Source: Candidatus Sodalis endolongispinus (lineage in GTDB: Bacteria; Pseudomonadota; Gammaproteobacteria; Enterobacterales; Enterobacteriaceae). Taken from it: DNA of 64,000 bases. The DNA is taken from NCBI RefSeq assembly GCF_018777395.1, contig NZ_JAFJYC010000001.1:1550001-1614000 (forward strand), in the 5' to 3' direction. Positions 24,596-35,600 of this stretch are shown here, one piece after another. Below the pieces are notes generated by a model. That model had not been told where the DNA came from, searched no databases, and saw only the letters and a program-made list of their open reading frames with translations. The position numbers and the translations under genes were made by a program. Positions within the stretch are counted from its first letter, which is position 1. Every line of letters starts with the position of its first letter.

Positions 24596-25222
24596 GCGAC
24601 AGAAATCCTCGTTGGCAACCAGCAGCAGTTGGGTGCCCTCCGGCGCTTCCAGCCAGGCGATGCCCAATGCACCCGACGTATGACGGGTACGGGCAGCCAG
24701 CCAGCCTGCCGCGCGCGCATCGAAATTCGGCGCCACCGTCCCGCCCTGGCAAAGCGTAATAACGCCGTTCTGCCAAACCCCCTGCTTTAACCGGACGCGG
24801 CCGGCGCGCAGCGCCTGGCTGACATCCAGCAGGCGCCGGGCCTCGAACTGATACAGCGCCGTCTCGTCATCGCTGAGCGACTCCCGCCGCTGTTCGCGCT
24901 CACGCTGCATGAAACTGAGGTGACCTTGCGCATCGAAGCGAAGCTGTATCGTTTCAGGCTGCTCTCCGCTCTGCTGACGGCGAATCTGACGCACCTCGCC
25001 CTGCTGATATTCATAGCGGGTCACGGTGGTATCGCCGCCGCGGTAGGTACTGTAGACGCTTTCAAGCGTCACGCGTCCGCTGGCGGTGTCGTCTTTACGC
25101 CACAGACGCATGGCGCCGCGATCGGCGATATAGCCGGTGGCGGTAAACGCGGGGGGCGATTGATGGTAGCTACATGCCGTCAGCATCAGAGCCATAAGCC
25201 CTATGCGACCACACGGCCGCAA
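24548..25222 (-). CDS. yjaH: YjaH, DUF1481 lipoprotein
   Basis: YjaH is a DUF1481 envelope lipoprotein of unknown function, encoded downstream of hupA in E. coli. A hydrophobic segment ending LTACSY is a lipobox; the body includes FTATGYIADRGAMRLWRKDD, RRESLSDDETALYQFEA and AWLEAPEGTQLLL, all shared with E. coli. The start is uncertain: a TTG at 25220-25222 puts the lipobox cysteine at position 17 as in E. coli but lacks a clear ribosome site; an ATG lies at 25193-25195. The C-terminus ends in a tandem-repeat region where an extra base causes early termination. Translation from upstream of the hupA terminator seems unlikely. Confidence 0.75.
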   Translation of the reverse strand: MRPCGRIGLMALMLTACSYHQSPPAFTATGYIADRGAMRLWRKDDTASGRVTLESVYSTYRGGDTTVTRYEYQQGEVRQIRRQQSGEQPETIQLRFDAQGHLSFMQREREQRRESLSDDETALYQFEARRLLDVSQALRAGRVRLKQGVWQNGVITLCQGGTVAPNFDARAAGWLAARTRHTSGALGIAWLEAPEGTQLLLVANEDFCRWQPSEDDLYLAVAAE

Positions 25223-25226
25223 AGAC

Positions 25227-25247
25227 AAAAGGGGCGTAATTGCCCCT
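25227..25247 (-). terminator. hupA terminator
   Basis: On the minus strand AGGGGC, AATTAC and GCCCCT form a stem-loop followed by TTTTG. It lies about 30 bases after the hupA stop and before the likely yjaH start. Confidence 0.75.
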
Positions 25248-25277
25248 CTGCTTATTGTTTTCACCTGCACACTGCTT

Positions 25278-25550
25278 TCATTTGACTGCGTCTTTCAATG
25301 CTTTACCAGAAACAAAGGCAGGCACGTTGGCAGCTGCGATTTTGATTTCTTTGCCAGTCTGCGGATTGCGGCCAGTGCGTTCGCTACGATGATTAATTTT
25401 GAAAGTGCCGAAACCAACCAATTGTACTGCATCACCCTCTTTAAGAGACTCGGTAATTGCTGCCAAAGTGGATTCCAGCGCCGACTTCGCTTGTGCCTTA
25501 GAAAGATCAGCTTTATCACCAATTACATCAATCAGTTGAGTCTTGTTCAT
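25278..25550 (-). CDS. hupA: Nucleoid protein HU alpha subunit
   Basis: HU-alpha is the abundant histone-like DNA-bending protein, active as a homodimer or with HU-beta. The 90-residue protein starts [18 protein letters not shown], has the DNA-binding arm [14 protein letters not shown] with the intercalating Pro63, and ends GKALKDAVK, nearly identical to E. coli. AAGGAT is at good distance from the ATG. It follows yjaG and has its own terminator. The 189 bases upstream (25551-25739) hold its promoter region; no clear -35/-10 was assigned. Confidence 0.97.
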   Translation of the reverse strand: MNKTQLIDVIGDKADLSKAQAKSALESTLAAITESLKEGDAVQLVGFGTFKINHRSERTGRNPQTGKEIKIAAANVPAFVSGKALKDAVK

Positions 25551-25739
25551 ATGTTATCCTTACAGTGTGTTTATCGCTTGCTAAGCATCGAGTGCGACGG
25601 ATATGCCGATTGACAGCACTCTCCTGCATACACGCACCGATAGCCACTTTTTTCACGCCCCCCAAATGTAGACCAGACAGGGTGCTAATGTGAAGCCTTA
25701 TGGACCCGCAAAACAGGTGTTAAATCACGTTTTTCTGCC

Positions 25740-26322
25740 TTATTGCTGCAAATTTATCCCAATATTGCTAATTACGGCCTCGCGCAGAGCGGCGCGCAGT
25801 CCTTTAATCAATTCAATATCACGATCTTCGCAATCCGCCAATAAACGATAAATTTCCCATTGCACATCCCATTCCTGCTCAATTGCCGGCAGCGCATTAA
25901 GCGCTTCTTCGGTCATTTCCCGTTCCGCCTGTGTCATTTCAACCATCGCCACGCTGCGAATAGACGTCTCGCTTACGACGATGGCATGCGACAACGTTTC
26001 TCCGCTCAAACGGGAATGCAAAAGTTCACTCAGGGCAACGCAGGCGTCTATCGCCGGATAAACGCCATAAAAGTCATAATCATCGGCGGCAGGAATCGCT
26101 TCCTCCAGCTTTTCCAGCTGTAAATCGAAATTGACCTTAGCATCTTTTACTATCAACGTCTCCCAGACGAGAGCCAGAATGCGTCGAAAAATGGCCGCGT
26201 CGCCGAAGCCGGTTTGCTGACAAAACAGCTGGTAATTAGCATACATACGCTCGCACAGGGACGCCATAAACGTGATATGTTGCCAGCTTTTCCAAGCGTA
26301 AATGTATCGGATTACGTAACAT
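25740..26322 (-). pseudogene. yjaG: YjaG, DUF416 protein, N-terminal frameshift
   Basis: YjaG is a conserved DUF416 protein of unknown function. From the native ATG at 26320-26322 the frame reads MLRNPIHLRLEKL as in E. coli, then goes out of frame near 26285; homology resumes at SWQHITFMASLCERMY and continues intact to 25740. The junction is explained by loss of one copy of an 8-base repeat (AAAGCTGG). An internal ATG at 26265-26267 could still give a 175-residue protein covering most of the domain, so function may not be fully lost. Confidence 0.85.
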
Positions 26323-26379
26323 TGGGTGTCCCATTACTCTTTAACTTGCGCGCAGTTTACCTGAAATTTTCCCTGGACC

Positions 26380-27075
26380 CTATTGCGGCGGAAAAAAGTC
26401 CGCTTCCTCCCGCGCCTGCTGCCAGCGCTGGAAAGCCGTGCGGTTCGACGCCACCGCATCCGCCCAGCGCGTTGGCTCAGGGAGGCGGTAACCGCGCATG
26501 CAAAGTTGCACCCAGTGCAAGGCCGATGCCAGCCCCGCCCGATGACCGGGGGATATAAACAGCGGATTGCAGCGTAATTTACTGCGCCACACCAACGCCA
26601 CTTGCTCCCCCTTGTCCATCAGCGGCGCCAGCGCGCCCTGTGCTTCCGCCAGCGGCGCGAATTTTCCGCATAAGCGGCGCTTGGCGACGCCGATGGTGGG
26701 TATATCGACCAACAGGCCGAAATGGCTCGCCACGCCAAGACGCCGCGGATGCGAGATGCCATGGCCGTCCACCAGCAGCAGATCCGGACGGCGGCCAAGT
26801 TTATCCCATGCCGCCAACAGCACCGGGTATTCGCGAAACGACAGAAAGCCGGGAATATACGGCATCGTGGTAGTGATCCGCGCCACCTGAAACTCGAAGA
26901 GCTCCAGCGACGGAAAGCGCAGCAGGGCAATGGCGGCGCGAGTCACCTCGCCCACCTGTTCAAAGCCGACATCCGCGCCGGCGATAAGCCCGGGATGGCT
27001 AAAGGCAAAATCGTCGTGCCGGATGACGCTACCCGCCGTGGCTATCTGTTCGGCGCGCAGTGCAGCGATATCCAT
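26380..27075 (-). CDS. nfi: Endonuclease V
   Basis: Endonuclease V nicks DNA 3' of deaminated bases, chiefly hypoxanthine. The 231-residue protein has the catalytic Asp in [11 protein letters not shown], the wedge [14 protein letters not shown] with the conserved Tyr, and the second acidic motif [14 protein letters not shown]. Length exceeds E. coli (223) by a short C-terminal tail ending ADFFPPQ. The frame is intact. It follows hemE after 11 bases, as in E. coli, and is probably co-transcribed. Confidence 0.95.
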   Translation of the reverse strand: MDIAALRAEQIATAGSVIRHDDFAFSHPGLIAGADVGFEQVGEVTRAAIALLRFPSLELFEFQVARITTTMPYIPGFLSFREYPVLLAAWDKLGRRPDLLLVDGHGISHPRRLGVASHFGLLVDIPTIGVAKRRLCGKFAPLAEAQGALAPLMDKGEQVALVWRSKLRCNPLFISPGHRAGLASALHWVQLCMRGYRLPEPTRWADAVASNRTAFQRWQQAREEADFFPPQ

Positions 27076-27086
27076 AACTGAACGTC

Positions 27087-28151
27087 CTAACGGTGATAGG
27101 ACGGCGACAGCCGGTGTACCGCTGCCACGAAATGGCCCGCATGCGCCGGCGGCACATCCTGATGAATACCGTGCCCGAGATTGAAAACATGCCCTTCGCC
27201 CGGGCCGAAAGCGTCCAGAATAGTCGCGACTTCGCGCTCGATGCGCGCCGGCGAGCCATAGAGCACCGACGGATCCATGTTGCCCTGTAGCGCCACCTTG
27301 TCGCCGACCCGGCGGCTGGCGTCCGCAATATCGGTGCTCCAGTCAAGGCCAAGCGCATCGCAGCCGGTGGCAGCCATCGCCTCCAGCCACTGACCGCCGC
27401 CTTTGGTAAATAATGTCACCGGCACCCGGCGGCCTTCGTGTTCACGCAGTAAGCCGTCGACGATTTTATGCATATAATGCAGCGAAAATTCGCGATAATC
27501 GGCGCCGGTCAGCGCGCCACCCCAAGTGTCGAACAGCATGACCGCCTGAGCGCCGGCGCGGATTTGCCCGTTGAGGTACAGCACGACGCTGTCCGCCAGT
27601 TTATCCAACAGCAGATGTAACGTTTCCGGCTCGGCGTACAGCATCTGTTTAATTTTGGTAAAGGCCTTGCTGCTGCCACCTTCCACCATATAGGTGGCCA
27701 GCGTCCAGGGACTGCCCGAGAAGCCGATCAACGGCACCGCTCCCTGCAAACGCAGTCGGATGGCGCGCACCGCATTCATCACATAGCCGAGCTCCTGCTC
27801 GGGATCGGGTATCGGCAACTTCTCCACGTCGCGCCGATGCTGAATCGGCCGGGCGAAGCGCGGTCCTTCACCCTGTTCAAACCACAGACCCAGCCCCATT
27901 GCGTCCGGGACGGTGAGAATATCGGAAAACAAAATGGCGGCATCCAGCGGAAAACGACGCAGCGGCTGCAGCGTCACCTCACAAGCCAGATCGGCATTGC
28001 GGCACAGCGCCATGAAATCACCGGCCTCGGCGCGCGTCGCTTTGTATTCCGGCAAATAACGGCCGGCCTGGCGCATCATCCAAACGGGCGTTACGTCGAC
28101 CGACTGACGCAGCAGCGCGCGCAAATAACGGTCGTTTTTCAATTCACTCAT
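27087..28151 (-). CDS. hemE: Uroporphyrinogen decarboxylase
   Basis: HemE decarboxylates uroporphyrinogen III to coproporphyrinogen III in haem synthesis. The 354 residues equal the E. coli length. The N-terminal motif [17 protein letters not shown] with the substrate-binding arginine, the [17 protein letters not shown] loop and the C-terminal [12 protein letters not shown] are all present. AAGGA lies seven bases before the ATG. It sits between nudC and nfi. The pathway is usually essential for respiration, which fits its preservation among broken neighbours. Confidence 0.97.
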   Translation of the reverse strand: MSELKNDRYLRALLRQSVDVTPVWMMRQAGRYLPEYKATRAEAGDFMALCRNADLACEVTLQPLRRFPLDAAILFSDILTVPDAMGLGLWFEQGEGPRFARPIQHRRDVEKLPIPDPEQELGYVMNAVRAIRLRLQGAVPLIGFSGSPWTLATYMVEGGSSKAFTKIKQMLYAEPETLHLLLDKLADSVVLYLNGQIRAGAQAVMLFDTWGGALTGADYREFSLHYMHKIVDGLLREHEGRRVPVTLFTKGGGQWLEAMAATGCDALGLDWSTDIADASRRVGDKVALQGNMDPSVLYGSPARIEREVATILDAFGPGEGHVFNLGHGIHQDVPPAHAGHFVAAVHRLSPSYHR

Positions 28152-28199
28152 TCAGGTTTCCTTGCTGTTAGAGGTGAATTGTAGCGTGTGCGCCGGGTT

Positions 28200-28967
28200 T
28201 TACCGATGCGCGCGGCAAAGCGCGACGGTATCTTCAATCAGCCGGCGCGCTACGGTCCCCGGCGGCGGCGGCGGCAGCGCGTCGTAACGATACCATCAGG
28301 CGTCGAGAAGCTCATGGGGATCGTGCCGGATATCGCCACCGTCATAATCGGCCATAAACGCCATCATCAGCGAATGGGGAAACGGCCAGGGCTGCGAGGT
28401 CACGTAACGTACATTTTTGACCCGCACCTGCGTCTCCTCCATTACCTCACGCGCCACGCATTGCTCCAGCGTCTCCCCCACTTCGACAAAGCCGGCCAGT
28501 ACGGTATAGATTTCCCCGCGATGGCGGCTGTGGCGTGCCAACAGAATGCGATCATCGCGACGGATCGCCACAATGATGCACGGCGCGATTTGTGGGTAAT
28601 ACCGTTCGTGACAGTGGTCGCACAAACAGGCCCATTCCGTCTTGCTGCGGCGCATAGCGTGGCCGCAGTAGCCGCAGTGGCGATGGGAACGGTAGAACTC
28701 CGCGAGCTGCACGCCCCGTCCGGCAAGTTGAAACAGGCCCGGTTCGGCATCAAGTATTTGCCGTACCGATCCCATATCCCGCGGCATCGTTCGGCGCACC
28801 AGCCAAACGGTGGCCACCGCCCATTCGCCGATAGGCAGCGCGGGCATGCCGGTAAGTCCGGCGGCCGCCGCGCTACCAAATGGCAGTTCCCCCTTAGGCA
28901 GCCAGAGTTTGGCCTCCTGGCTGACCACCCACCAGCCTTGTTCATTGCCGCTAAGTTCGTGTTCCAT
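28200..28967 (-). pseudogene. nudC: NADH pyrophosphatase / RNA deNADding enzyme, late in-frame TGA
   Basis: NudC is a Nudix hydrolase that cleaves NADH and removes NAD caps from RNA. The zinc ribbon cysteines (CGYCGH, CLCDHC) and the Nudix box [20 protein letters not shown] are intact, as is the NudC-specific [11 protein letters not shown]. An in-frame TGA at 28296-28298 follows HELLDA, and the frame continues [20 protein letters not shown] and CRAHR to a TAA at 28200-28202. The stop removes only the last 32 residues, which in E. coli contribute to the dimer and active-site surroundings. It may be partially active or dead. Confidence 0.88.
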
Positions 28968-29074
28968 TTTAGTTGCACTACCTCTTATTCACTGGCAGGC
29001 TAGAAAACCTTAACGTTTTGCTCGCCTTAATTTATCAGTCACGCAGCGTTGTTTTTATCACTTCGGAGTCAATC

Positions 29075-29620
29075 ATGCTAAACCAGTTGGAAAACCTGGC
29101 GAAATGCGTTGGTGGCAATAATGAACTTATTGATCAATGGTTACAGGCCCGCAAAGGACTTTTAGTGGCCTACTACCATCTGATCGGCCTCAAGCCCAAT
29201 AAAGAAAAGCATACTCCGCTGGACGAAGAAGCGCTGGACGCTTTTTGCCATCAGTTGGTGGATTATCTCTCCGCCGGGCATTTTAACGTTTACGATCGTA
29301 TCGTGCCGGAGGGCGAGAGCTCGTCCGCGCTGACCTACAGCGGTCTGCAGGAAAACACGCAGCAAATCATGGCGCTCTACGACAGCCATTTTGAAAACGC
29401 CATTGACCACGACAACTATCTATCATTCCAGGAAGCGTTGTCGGGCGTGGGAGAAGCGCTGGCGACGCGTTTCGTCCTAGAGGATAAACTGATTCAGCAG
29501 GCGATGGAAGTACAGTGTGCAAGCCGCATCGACACTCCCCGCCGCCAACAGCGCCGATATTGCCCGGCCGGCCTGAGTTATTCCGGCAACGGTCGGAGCA
29601 GGTGCCGCCGTTACGGTTAA
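29075..29620 (+). CDS. rsd: Anti-sigma70 regulator Rsd, altered C-terminus
   Basis: Rsd binds sigma70 in stationary phase and favours alternative sigma factors. The ATG at 29075 follows CGGAG and gives MLNQLENLAKCVGGNNELID; helical core segments LVAYYHLIGLKP, LVDYLSAGHFNVYDRI, QENTQQIMALYD and ALATRFVLEDKLIQQ match the family. The middle is about five residues shorter than in E. coli. After AMEVQ the frame becomes Arg-rich for about 35 residues, while the next frame reads QAASTLPAAN and stops earlier, so a small insertion near 29515 may have shifted the true C-terminus. The functional core is intact. Confidence 0.78.
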   Translation: MLNQLENLAKCVGGNNELIDQWLQARKGLLVAYYHLIGLKPNKEKHTPLDEEALDAFCHQLVDYLSAGHFNVYDRIVPEGESSSALTYSGLQENTQQIMALYDSHFENAIDHDNYLSFQEALSGVGEALATRFVLEDKLIQQAMEVQCASRIDTPRRQQRRYCPAGLSYSGNGRSRCRRYG

Positions 29621-29667
29621 GTGTAAAGAATATGTAGTTGGTTTGCGGTCCGCCTGGCGGACCATTA

Positions 29668-29766
29668 TCTTGTCGGAGTGCCCAGCGCGTATGTTACGCC
29701 GGGCTGAGACCGTTAATTCGGGATCTGCGGAACCTGATCAGGTTAAAACCTGCGAAGGGAACAAGA
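29668..29766 (+). promoter_or_regulatory. TPP riboswitch (THI box) of thiC
   Basis: The leader contains the conserved TPP aptamer blocks GGGCTGAGA, ACCTGATCAGGTTAAAACC and GCGAAGGGAACAAGA in canonical order and spacing about 115 bases before thiC. It closely matches the E. coli thiC riboswitch, which lowers translation and transcript stability when thiamine pyrophosphate is bound. The P3 arm is slightly longer. It looks intact although thiC is broken. Confidence 0.96.
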
Positions 29767-29880
29767 GTAATTCAGTCATGTTGGCGCCAATGCCCCTCAT
29801 TTAGGGCCGTGGCGCCCTCCATTACTCCCCGTAGCGCTCCTGACAAGCAACTCCCGGTAATCTTACTTGAGGAACTTGCT

Positions 29881-32427
<2,547 letters not shown>

Positions 32428-32438
<11 letters not shown>

Positions 32439-33276
32439 TCGACAGCGCACCACGGCCACCGCCGTTTGCCCGCCAACGGCCGCGGCGTTGGACGATCAGG
32501 CCTTTTTACGCTACAGCCGCCAGCTCTTGCTAGAGGATATCGGCATTGAAGGTCAACTACGGCTGCAGGCGGCGACGGTGCTGCTGGCCGGGTTGGGCGG
32601 TCTAGGCTCGCCAGCTGCGCTGTATCTGGCGGCGGCCGGCGTCGGCACGCTGCTATTGGCCGATGACGATGCGCGGCACATTACCAATTTACAACGGCAG
32701 ATCCTCTACCGCAGCAACGACATCGGCCAGTCGAAGGCGCAAGCCGCGCAGCGGACGCTGGCGGCGCTCAATCCCGGCGGCCGCTACCTGCCGCTTACGC
32801 GGCGGCTGGAGGGAGATTGGCTTGACCAGCAGGTGGTACGCGCCGATCTGGTGCTGGATTGTAGCGATAATATGGCCACCCGCCACGCCATCAATGCCGC
32901 CTGCGTGCGGCGGAGCACCGCGCTTATCAGCGCCAGCGCGGTCGGTTTCGACGGCCAATTGCTAACCTTACGCCCGCCGTGGCGCGAAGGCTGCTATGCC
33001 TGCCTGTTTCCAGATAAAGAAGAGCGGCAACGCAACTGCCGCACCGCCGGGGTTGCAGGCCCGGTGGTTGGCATGATGGGCACGCTACAGGCGCTGGAGG
33101 CAATCAAACTTCTTTGCGGCGTTCCGAGCGATAGCGCCGGCCAATTGCGGCTGTTTGATGGCAAAACCTTACAATGGCGCACCCTGCGCCTGAACCGCGA
33201 TCCCCACTGTCCAGTCTGCGCGGCCGCGTCAGCGTCCCCCGCGCGGGTGGTCGGGAGCGCCCGGAGACTTACCTGA
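32428..33276 (+). CDS. thiF: ThiS adenylyltransferase
   Basis: ThiF adenylates the C-terminal glycine of ThiS, the sulphur carrier of thiazole synthesis. The start at 32428 has GGGAG six bases upstream. The 282-residue protein has an N-terminal extension of about 25 residues relative to E. coli, then [18 protein letters not shown], the nucleotide loop [19 protein letters not shown] and DCSDNMATR. The zinc cysteines lie in CYACL and CPVC. It is uninterrupted, unlike thiC, thiE, thiG and thiH around it. Its stop overlaps the thiS start (TGATG). Confidence 0.93.
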
Positions 33277-33476
33277 TGAAAATCACGCTTAACGACCTTC
33301 CGCTGGAGCTGGCGCAGCCGGTGACGCTGGCGGTATTACTTACGGAACACCATCACCCCGCGCCGGGCACCGCCCTGGCGGTCAACCAAACCATCATCCC
33401 GCGCCGGCAGTGGACGGATTACCGGGTACAGGATGGTGACGATATTCTCTTATTCCAGGCAATCGCCGGAGGCTGA
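33276..33476 (+). CDS. thiS: Sulphur carrier protein ThiS
   Basis: ThiS is a ubiquitin-like carrier whose C-terminal thiocarboxylate donates sulphur to thiazole. The 66-residue product starts [18 protein letters not shown] and ends LFQAIAGG with the required diglycine. The ATG overlaps the thiF stop. It is the usual length and intact. Confidence 0.94.
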   Translation: MKITLNDLPLELAQPVTLAVLLTEHHHPAPGTALAVNQTIIPRRQWTDYRVQDGDDILLFQAIAGG

Positions 33477-33479
33477 TCC

Positions 33480-34262
33480 ATGTTTACCCTAGCATAAACG
33501 TCTTTCCAGTCGCGTTTATTCACCGGTACCGGCAAATTCGCCTCGGCGCAGCTGATGCTGGACGCCATCCTCGCCTCCGGCAGCGAACTGGTTACCCTGG
33601 CGATGCGTCGGGTCGATTTACGCGGCGGCGACGATGCGCTGCTGCCGGCATTACGGCAGGCCGGCGTCCGGTTACTGCCCAACACGTCCGGCGCCAAAAC
33701 CGCCGAAGAAGCTTTGTTCGCCGCCCGTTTGGCGCGCGAAGCGCTGGGCACCCACTGGATCAAACTTGAAATCCATCCGGATATGCAATACCTGTTGCCC
33801 GATCCGATAGAAACCTTAAAAGCGGCGGAGCAATTGGTCAAAGAGGGGTTTGTGGTGTTGCCCTACTGTGGCGCCGACCCGGTCCTCTGCCGCCGGCTGG
33901 CAGAGGCGGGTTGCGCGGCGGTAATGCCGCTGGGATCGCCCATCGGCTCGAATCAGGGGCTAAAAACCCGTGATTTCCTGCGTATTATCATCGAACAGGC
34001 GCAGGTCCCGGTGGTGGTGGATGCGGGTATCGGTGCGCCAAGTCAGGCGCTGGAAGCGCTGGAAATGGGCGCGGATGCGGTACTGGTCAACACCGCCATT
34101 GCCGTGGCGCAGGATCCCGTTGCAATGGCGCGCGCTTTCCGGGTCGCGCTGGAAGCCGGCGAATTGGCCCGCCAGGCCGGTCTGGCGCCGCGCCGTCGTC
34201 AGGCCAGCGCCACCAGCCCGCTGACCGGCTTTCTGACCCCCTCGGCGGAGGCGCAAGCATGA
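33480..34262 (+). pseudogene. thiG: Thiazole synthase ThiG, ochre at codon 6
   Basis: ThiG forms the thiazole ring from deoxyxylulose phosphate, dehydroglycine and ThiS thiocarboxylate. The ATG at 33480 reads MFTLA, then TAA (33495-33497), then continues in frame [19 protein letters not shown] to the normal end. E. coli reads [20 protein letters not shown], so the stop falls at an aligned sense codon. The rest is complete: [11 protein letters not shown], the Schiff-base lysine region LKLEIHPD-type [18 protein letters not shown] and VVVDAGIG. A downstream start at 33555 would lose the first strand. Reinitiation near the stop cannot be excluded. Confidence 0.88.
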
Positions 34263-35391
34263 CCACCTTTACCCCGCACTGGCAACAGATCCAATGGGAC
34301 GACGTCGGCATGCGTATTCACAGCCAGACGGCCCGCGACGTCGAGCGGGCGCTGGCGGCGGAAAACCCCGGACCGGCGGATATGATGGCACTACTGTCGC
34401 CGGCGGCGCTGCCCTATCTGGAGCCGCTGGCCCAGCGAGCGCAGCGGTTGACCCGCCAACGCTTTGGCAACACCATCAATTTTTATTTGCCCCTTTACCT
34501 GTCAAACTCTGCGCCAACGACTGTACTTACTGCGGCTTTTCCATGAGCAACCGTATCCGCCGCAAAACGCTGGATGAACAGGAAATCCACAGCGAGTGCC
34601 GGGCTATCCGCGCCAAGGGCATTGACAACGTACTACTGGTGACCGGCGAGCATAAGAGCAAAGTCGGCATCGACTACTTTCGCCGTTACGTGCCGCTGGT
34701 GCGCCAGGAATTCAGCTCTCTGATGATGGAGGTGCAACCGCTTTCACAGGCGGAATACGCCGAGCTGAAAGGCCTGGGGCTGGACGGCGTGCTGGTGTAT
34801 CAGGAAACCTATCATCCGCCCACCTACCGGCGCCATCATTTGCGCGGACAGAAACAGGATTTTGTCTGGCGGCTTGAAACGCCGGATCGTCTGGCGCGGC
34901 CCGGGATCGACAAGATCGGCCTCGGCGCGCTAATTGGCCTTTCTGATAACTGGCGTGCCGACTGCTATATGGTGGCCCGTCACCTGCTGTATATGCGTCA
35001 CACCTACTGGCAGAGCCGCTATTCGCTGTCGTTCCCCCGGCTGCGTCCCTGTGCCGGCGGCGTAACGCCGGCCTCTTTAATGGACGAAGCCCAATTGCTA
35101 CAGGTGATGTGCGCTTTCCGCCTGCTGGCGCCGGAAGTGGAGATTTCCCTGTCGACCCGTGAATCCGCCCATTTTCGCAATCATGCGGTCCCTATCGTGG
35201 TGAATAGCGTCAGCGCCGGAGCCAAGACGCAGCCGGGCGGCTACGCCAGCGATCGGCCGGAGCTGGAGCAATTTCTGCCCCACGATAACCGTTCACCGCA
35301 GGAAGTGGCGCACGTCCTTATTCAGCAGCCGGTGTGGAAAGATTGGGAGCCCTATCTGGGACGCTCGGCTGTCGCCGCAGACAGCCTCTGA
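34259..35391 (+). pseudogene. thiH: Tyrosine lyase ThiH, frameshifted
   Basis: ThiH is a radical SAM enzyme that cleaves tyrosine to dehydroglycine for ThiG. Frame one runs [16 protein letters not shown] to FYLPLYLSN. Loss of one C after position 34507 breaks the frame immediately before the cluster motif; in the next frame it continues CANDCTYCGFSMSNR with the CX3CX2C cysteines, then through VTGEHKSKVGIDYF and YQETYH to QPVWKDWEPYLGRS. The 3' end is partly duplicated downstream (35450-35517). The start overlaps the thiG stop (ATGA). Confidence 0.93.
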
Positions 35392-35517
35392 GCAGGAAGA
35401 GAAAACCGCGCTCGCCGGCATTGCTGAGCGGCTAATCCGGGCGCGGCGACAGCCGGTGTGGAAAGATCGGAGCCCTATCGGGGACGCGCGGCCATCGCCG
35501 CAGACGGCGTCTGAGCA
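35326..35517. repeat. Partial duplication of the thiH 3' end
   Basis: Bases 35326-35394 (starting CAGCCGGTGTGGAAAGAT, ending CTGAGCA) recur with about ten changes at 35450-35517. The 55 bases between are unrelated. The first copy is the thiH 3' end; the second lies in the intergenic space before the rpoC terminator. Confidence 0.85.
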
Positions 35518-35539
35518 CGGCGCCGTCTGTACTCCGGGC

Positions 35540-35563
35540 AAAAAACCGCTCCCGAAGGAGTGG
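35540..35563 (-). terminator. rpoC terminator
   Basis: On the minus strand CCACTCC, a TTCG tetraloop and GGAGCGG are followed by six T residues, about 40 bases after the rpoC stop. It ends the rplKAJL-rpoBC cluster. Confidence 0.9.
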
Positions 35564-35600
35564 TGTTGGTTTCGACAGCGGCGAGTGACGGTGTCGACAA

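Noticed and set aside
29647..29664. Strong palindrome GGTCCGCC/GGCGGACC before the thiC riboswitch as an rsd terminator
   Set aside because: No T tract follows on either strand and the loop would be minimal; it may be part of the leader, but the sequence does not support a terminator.
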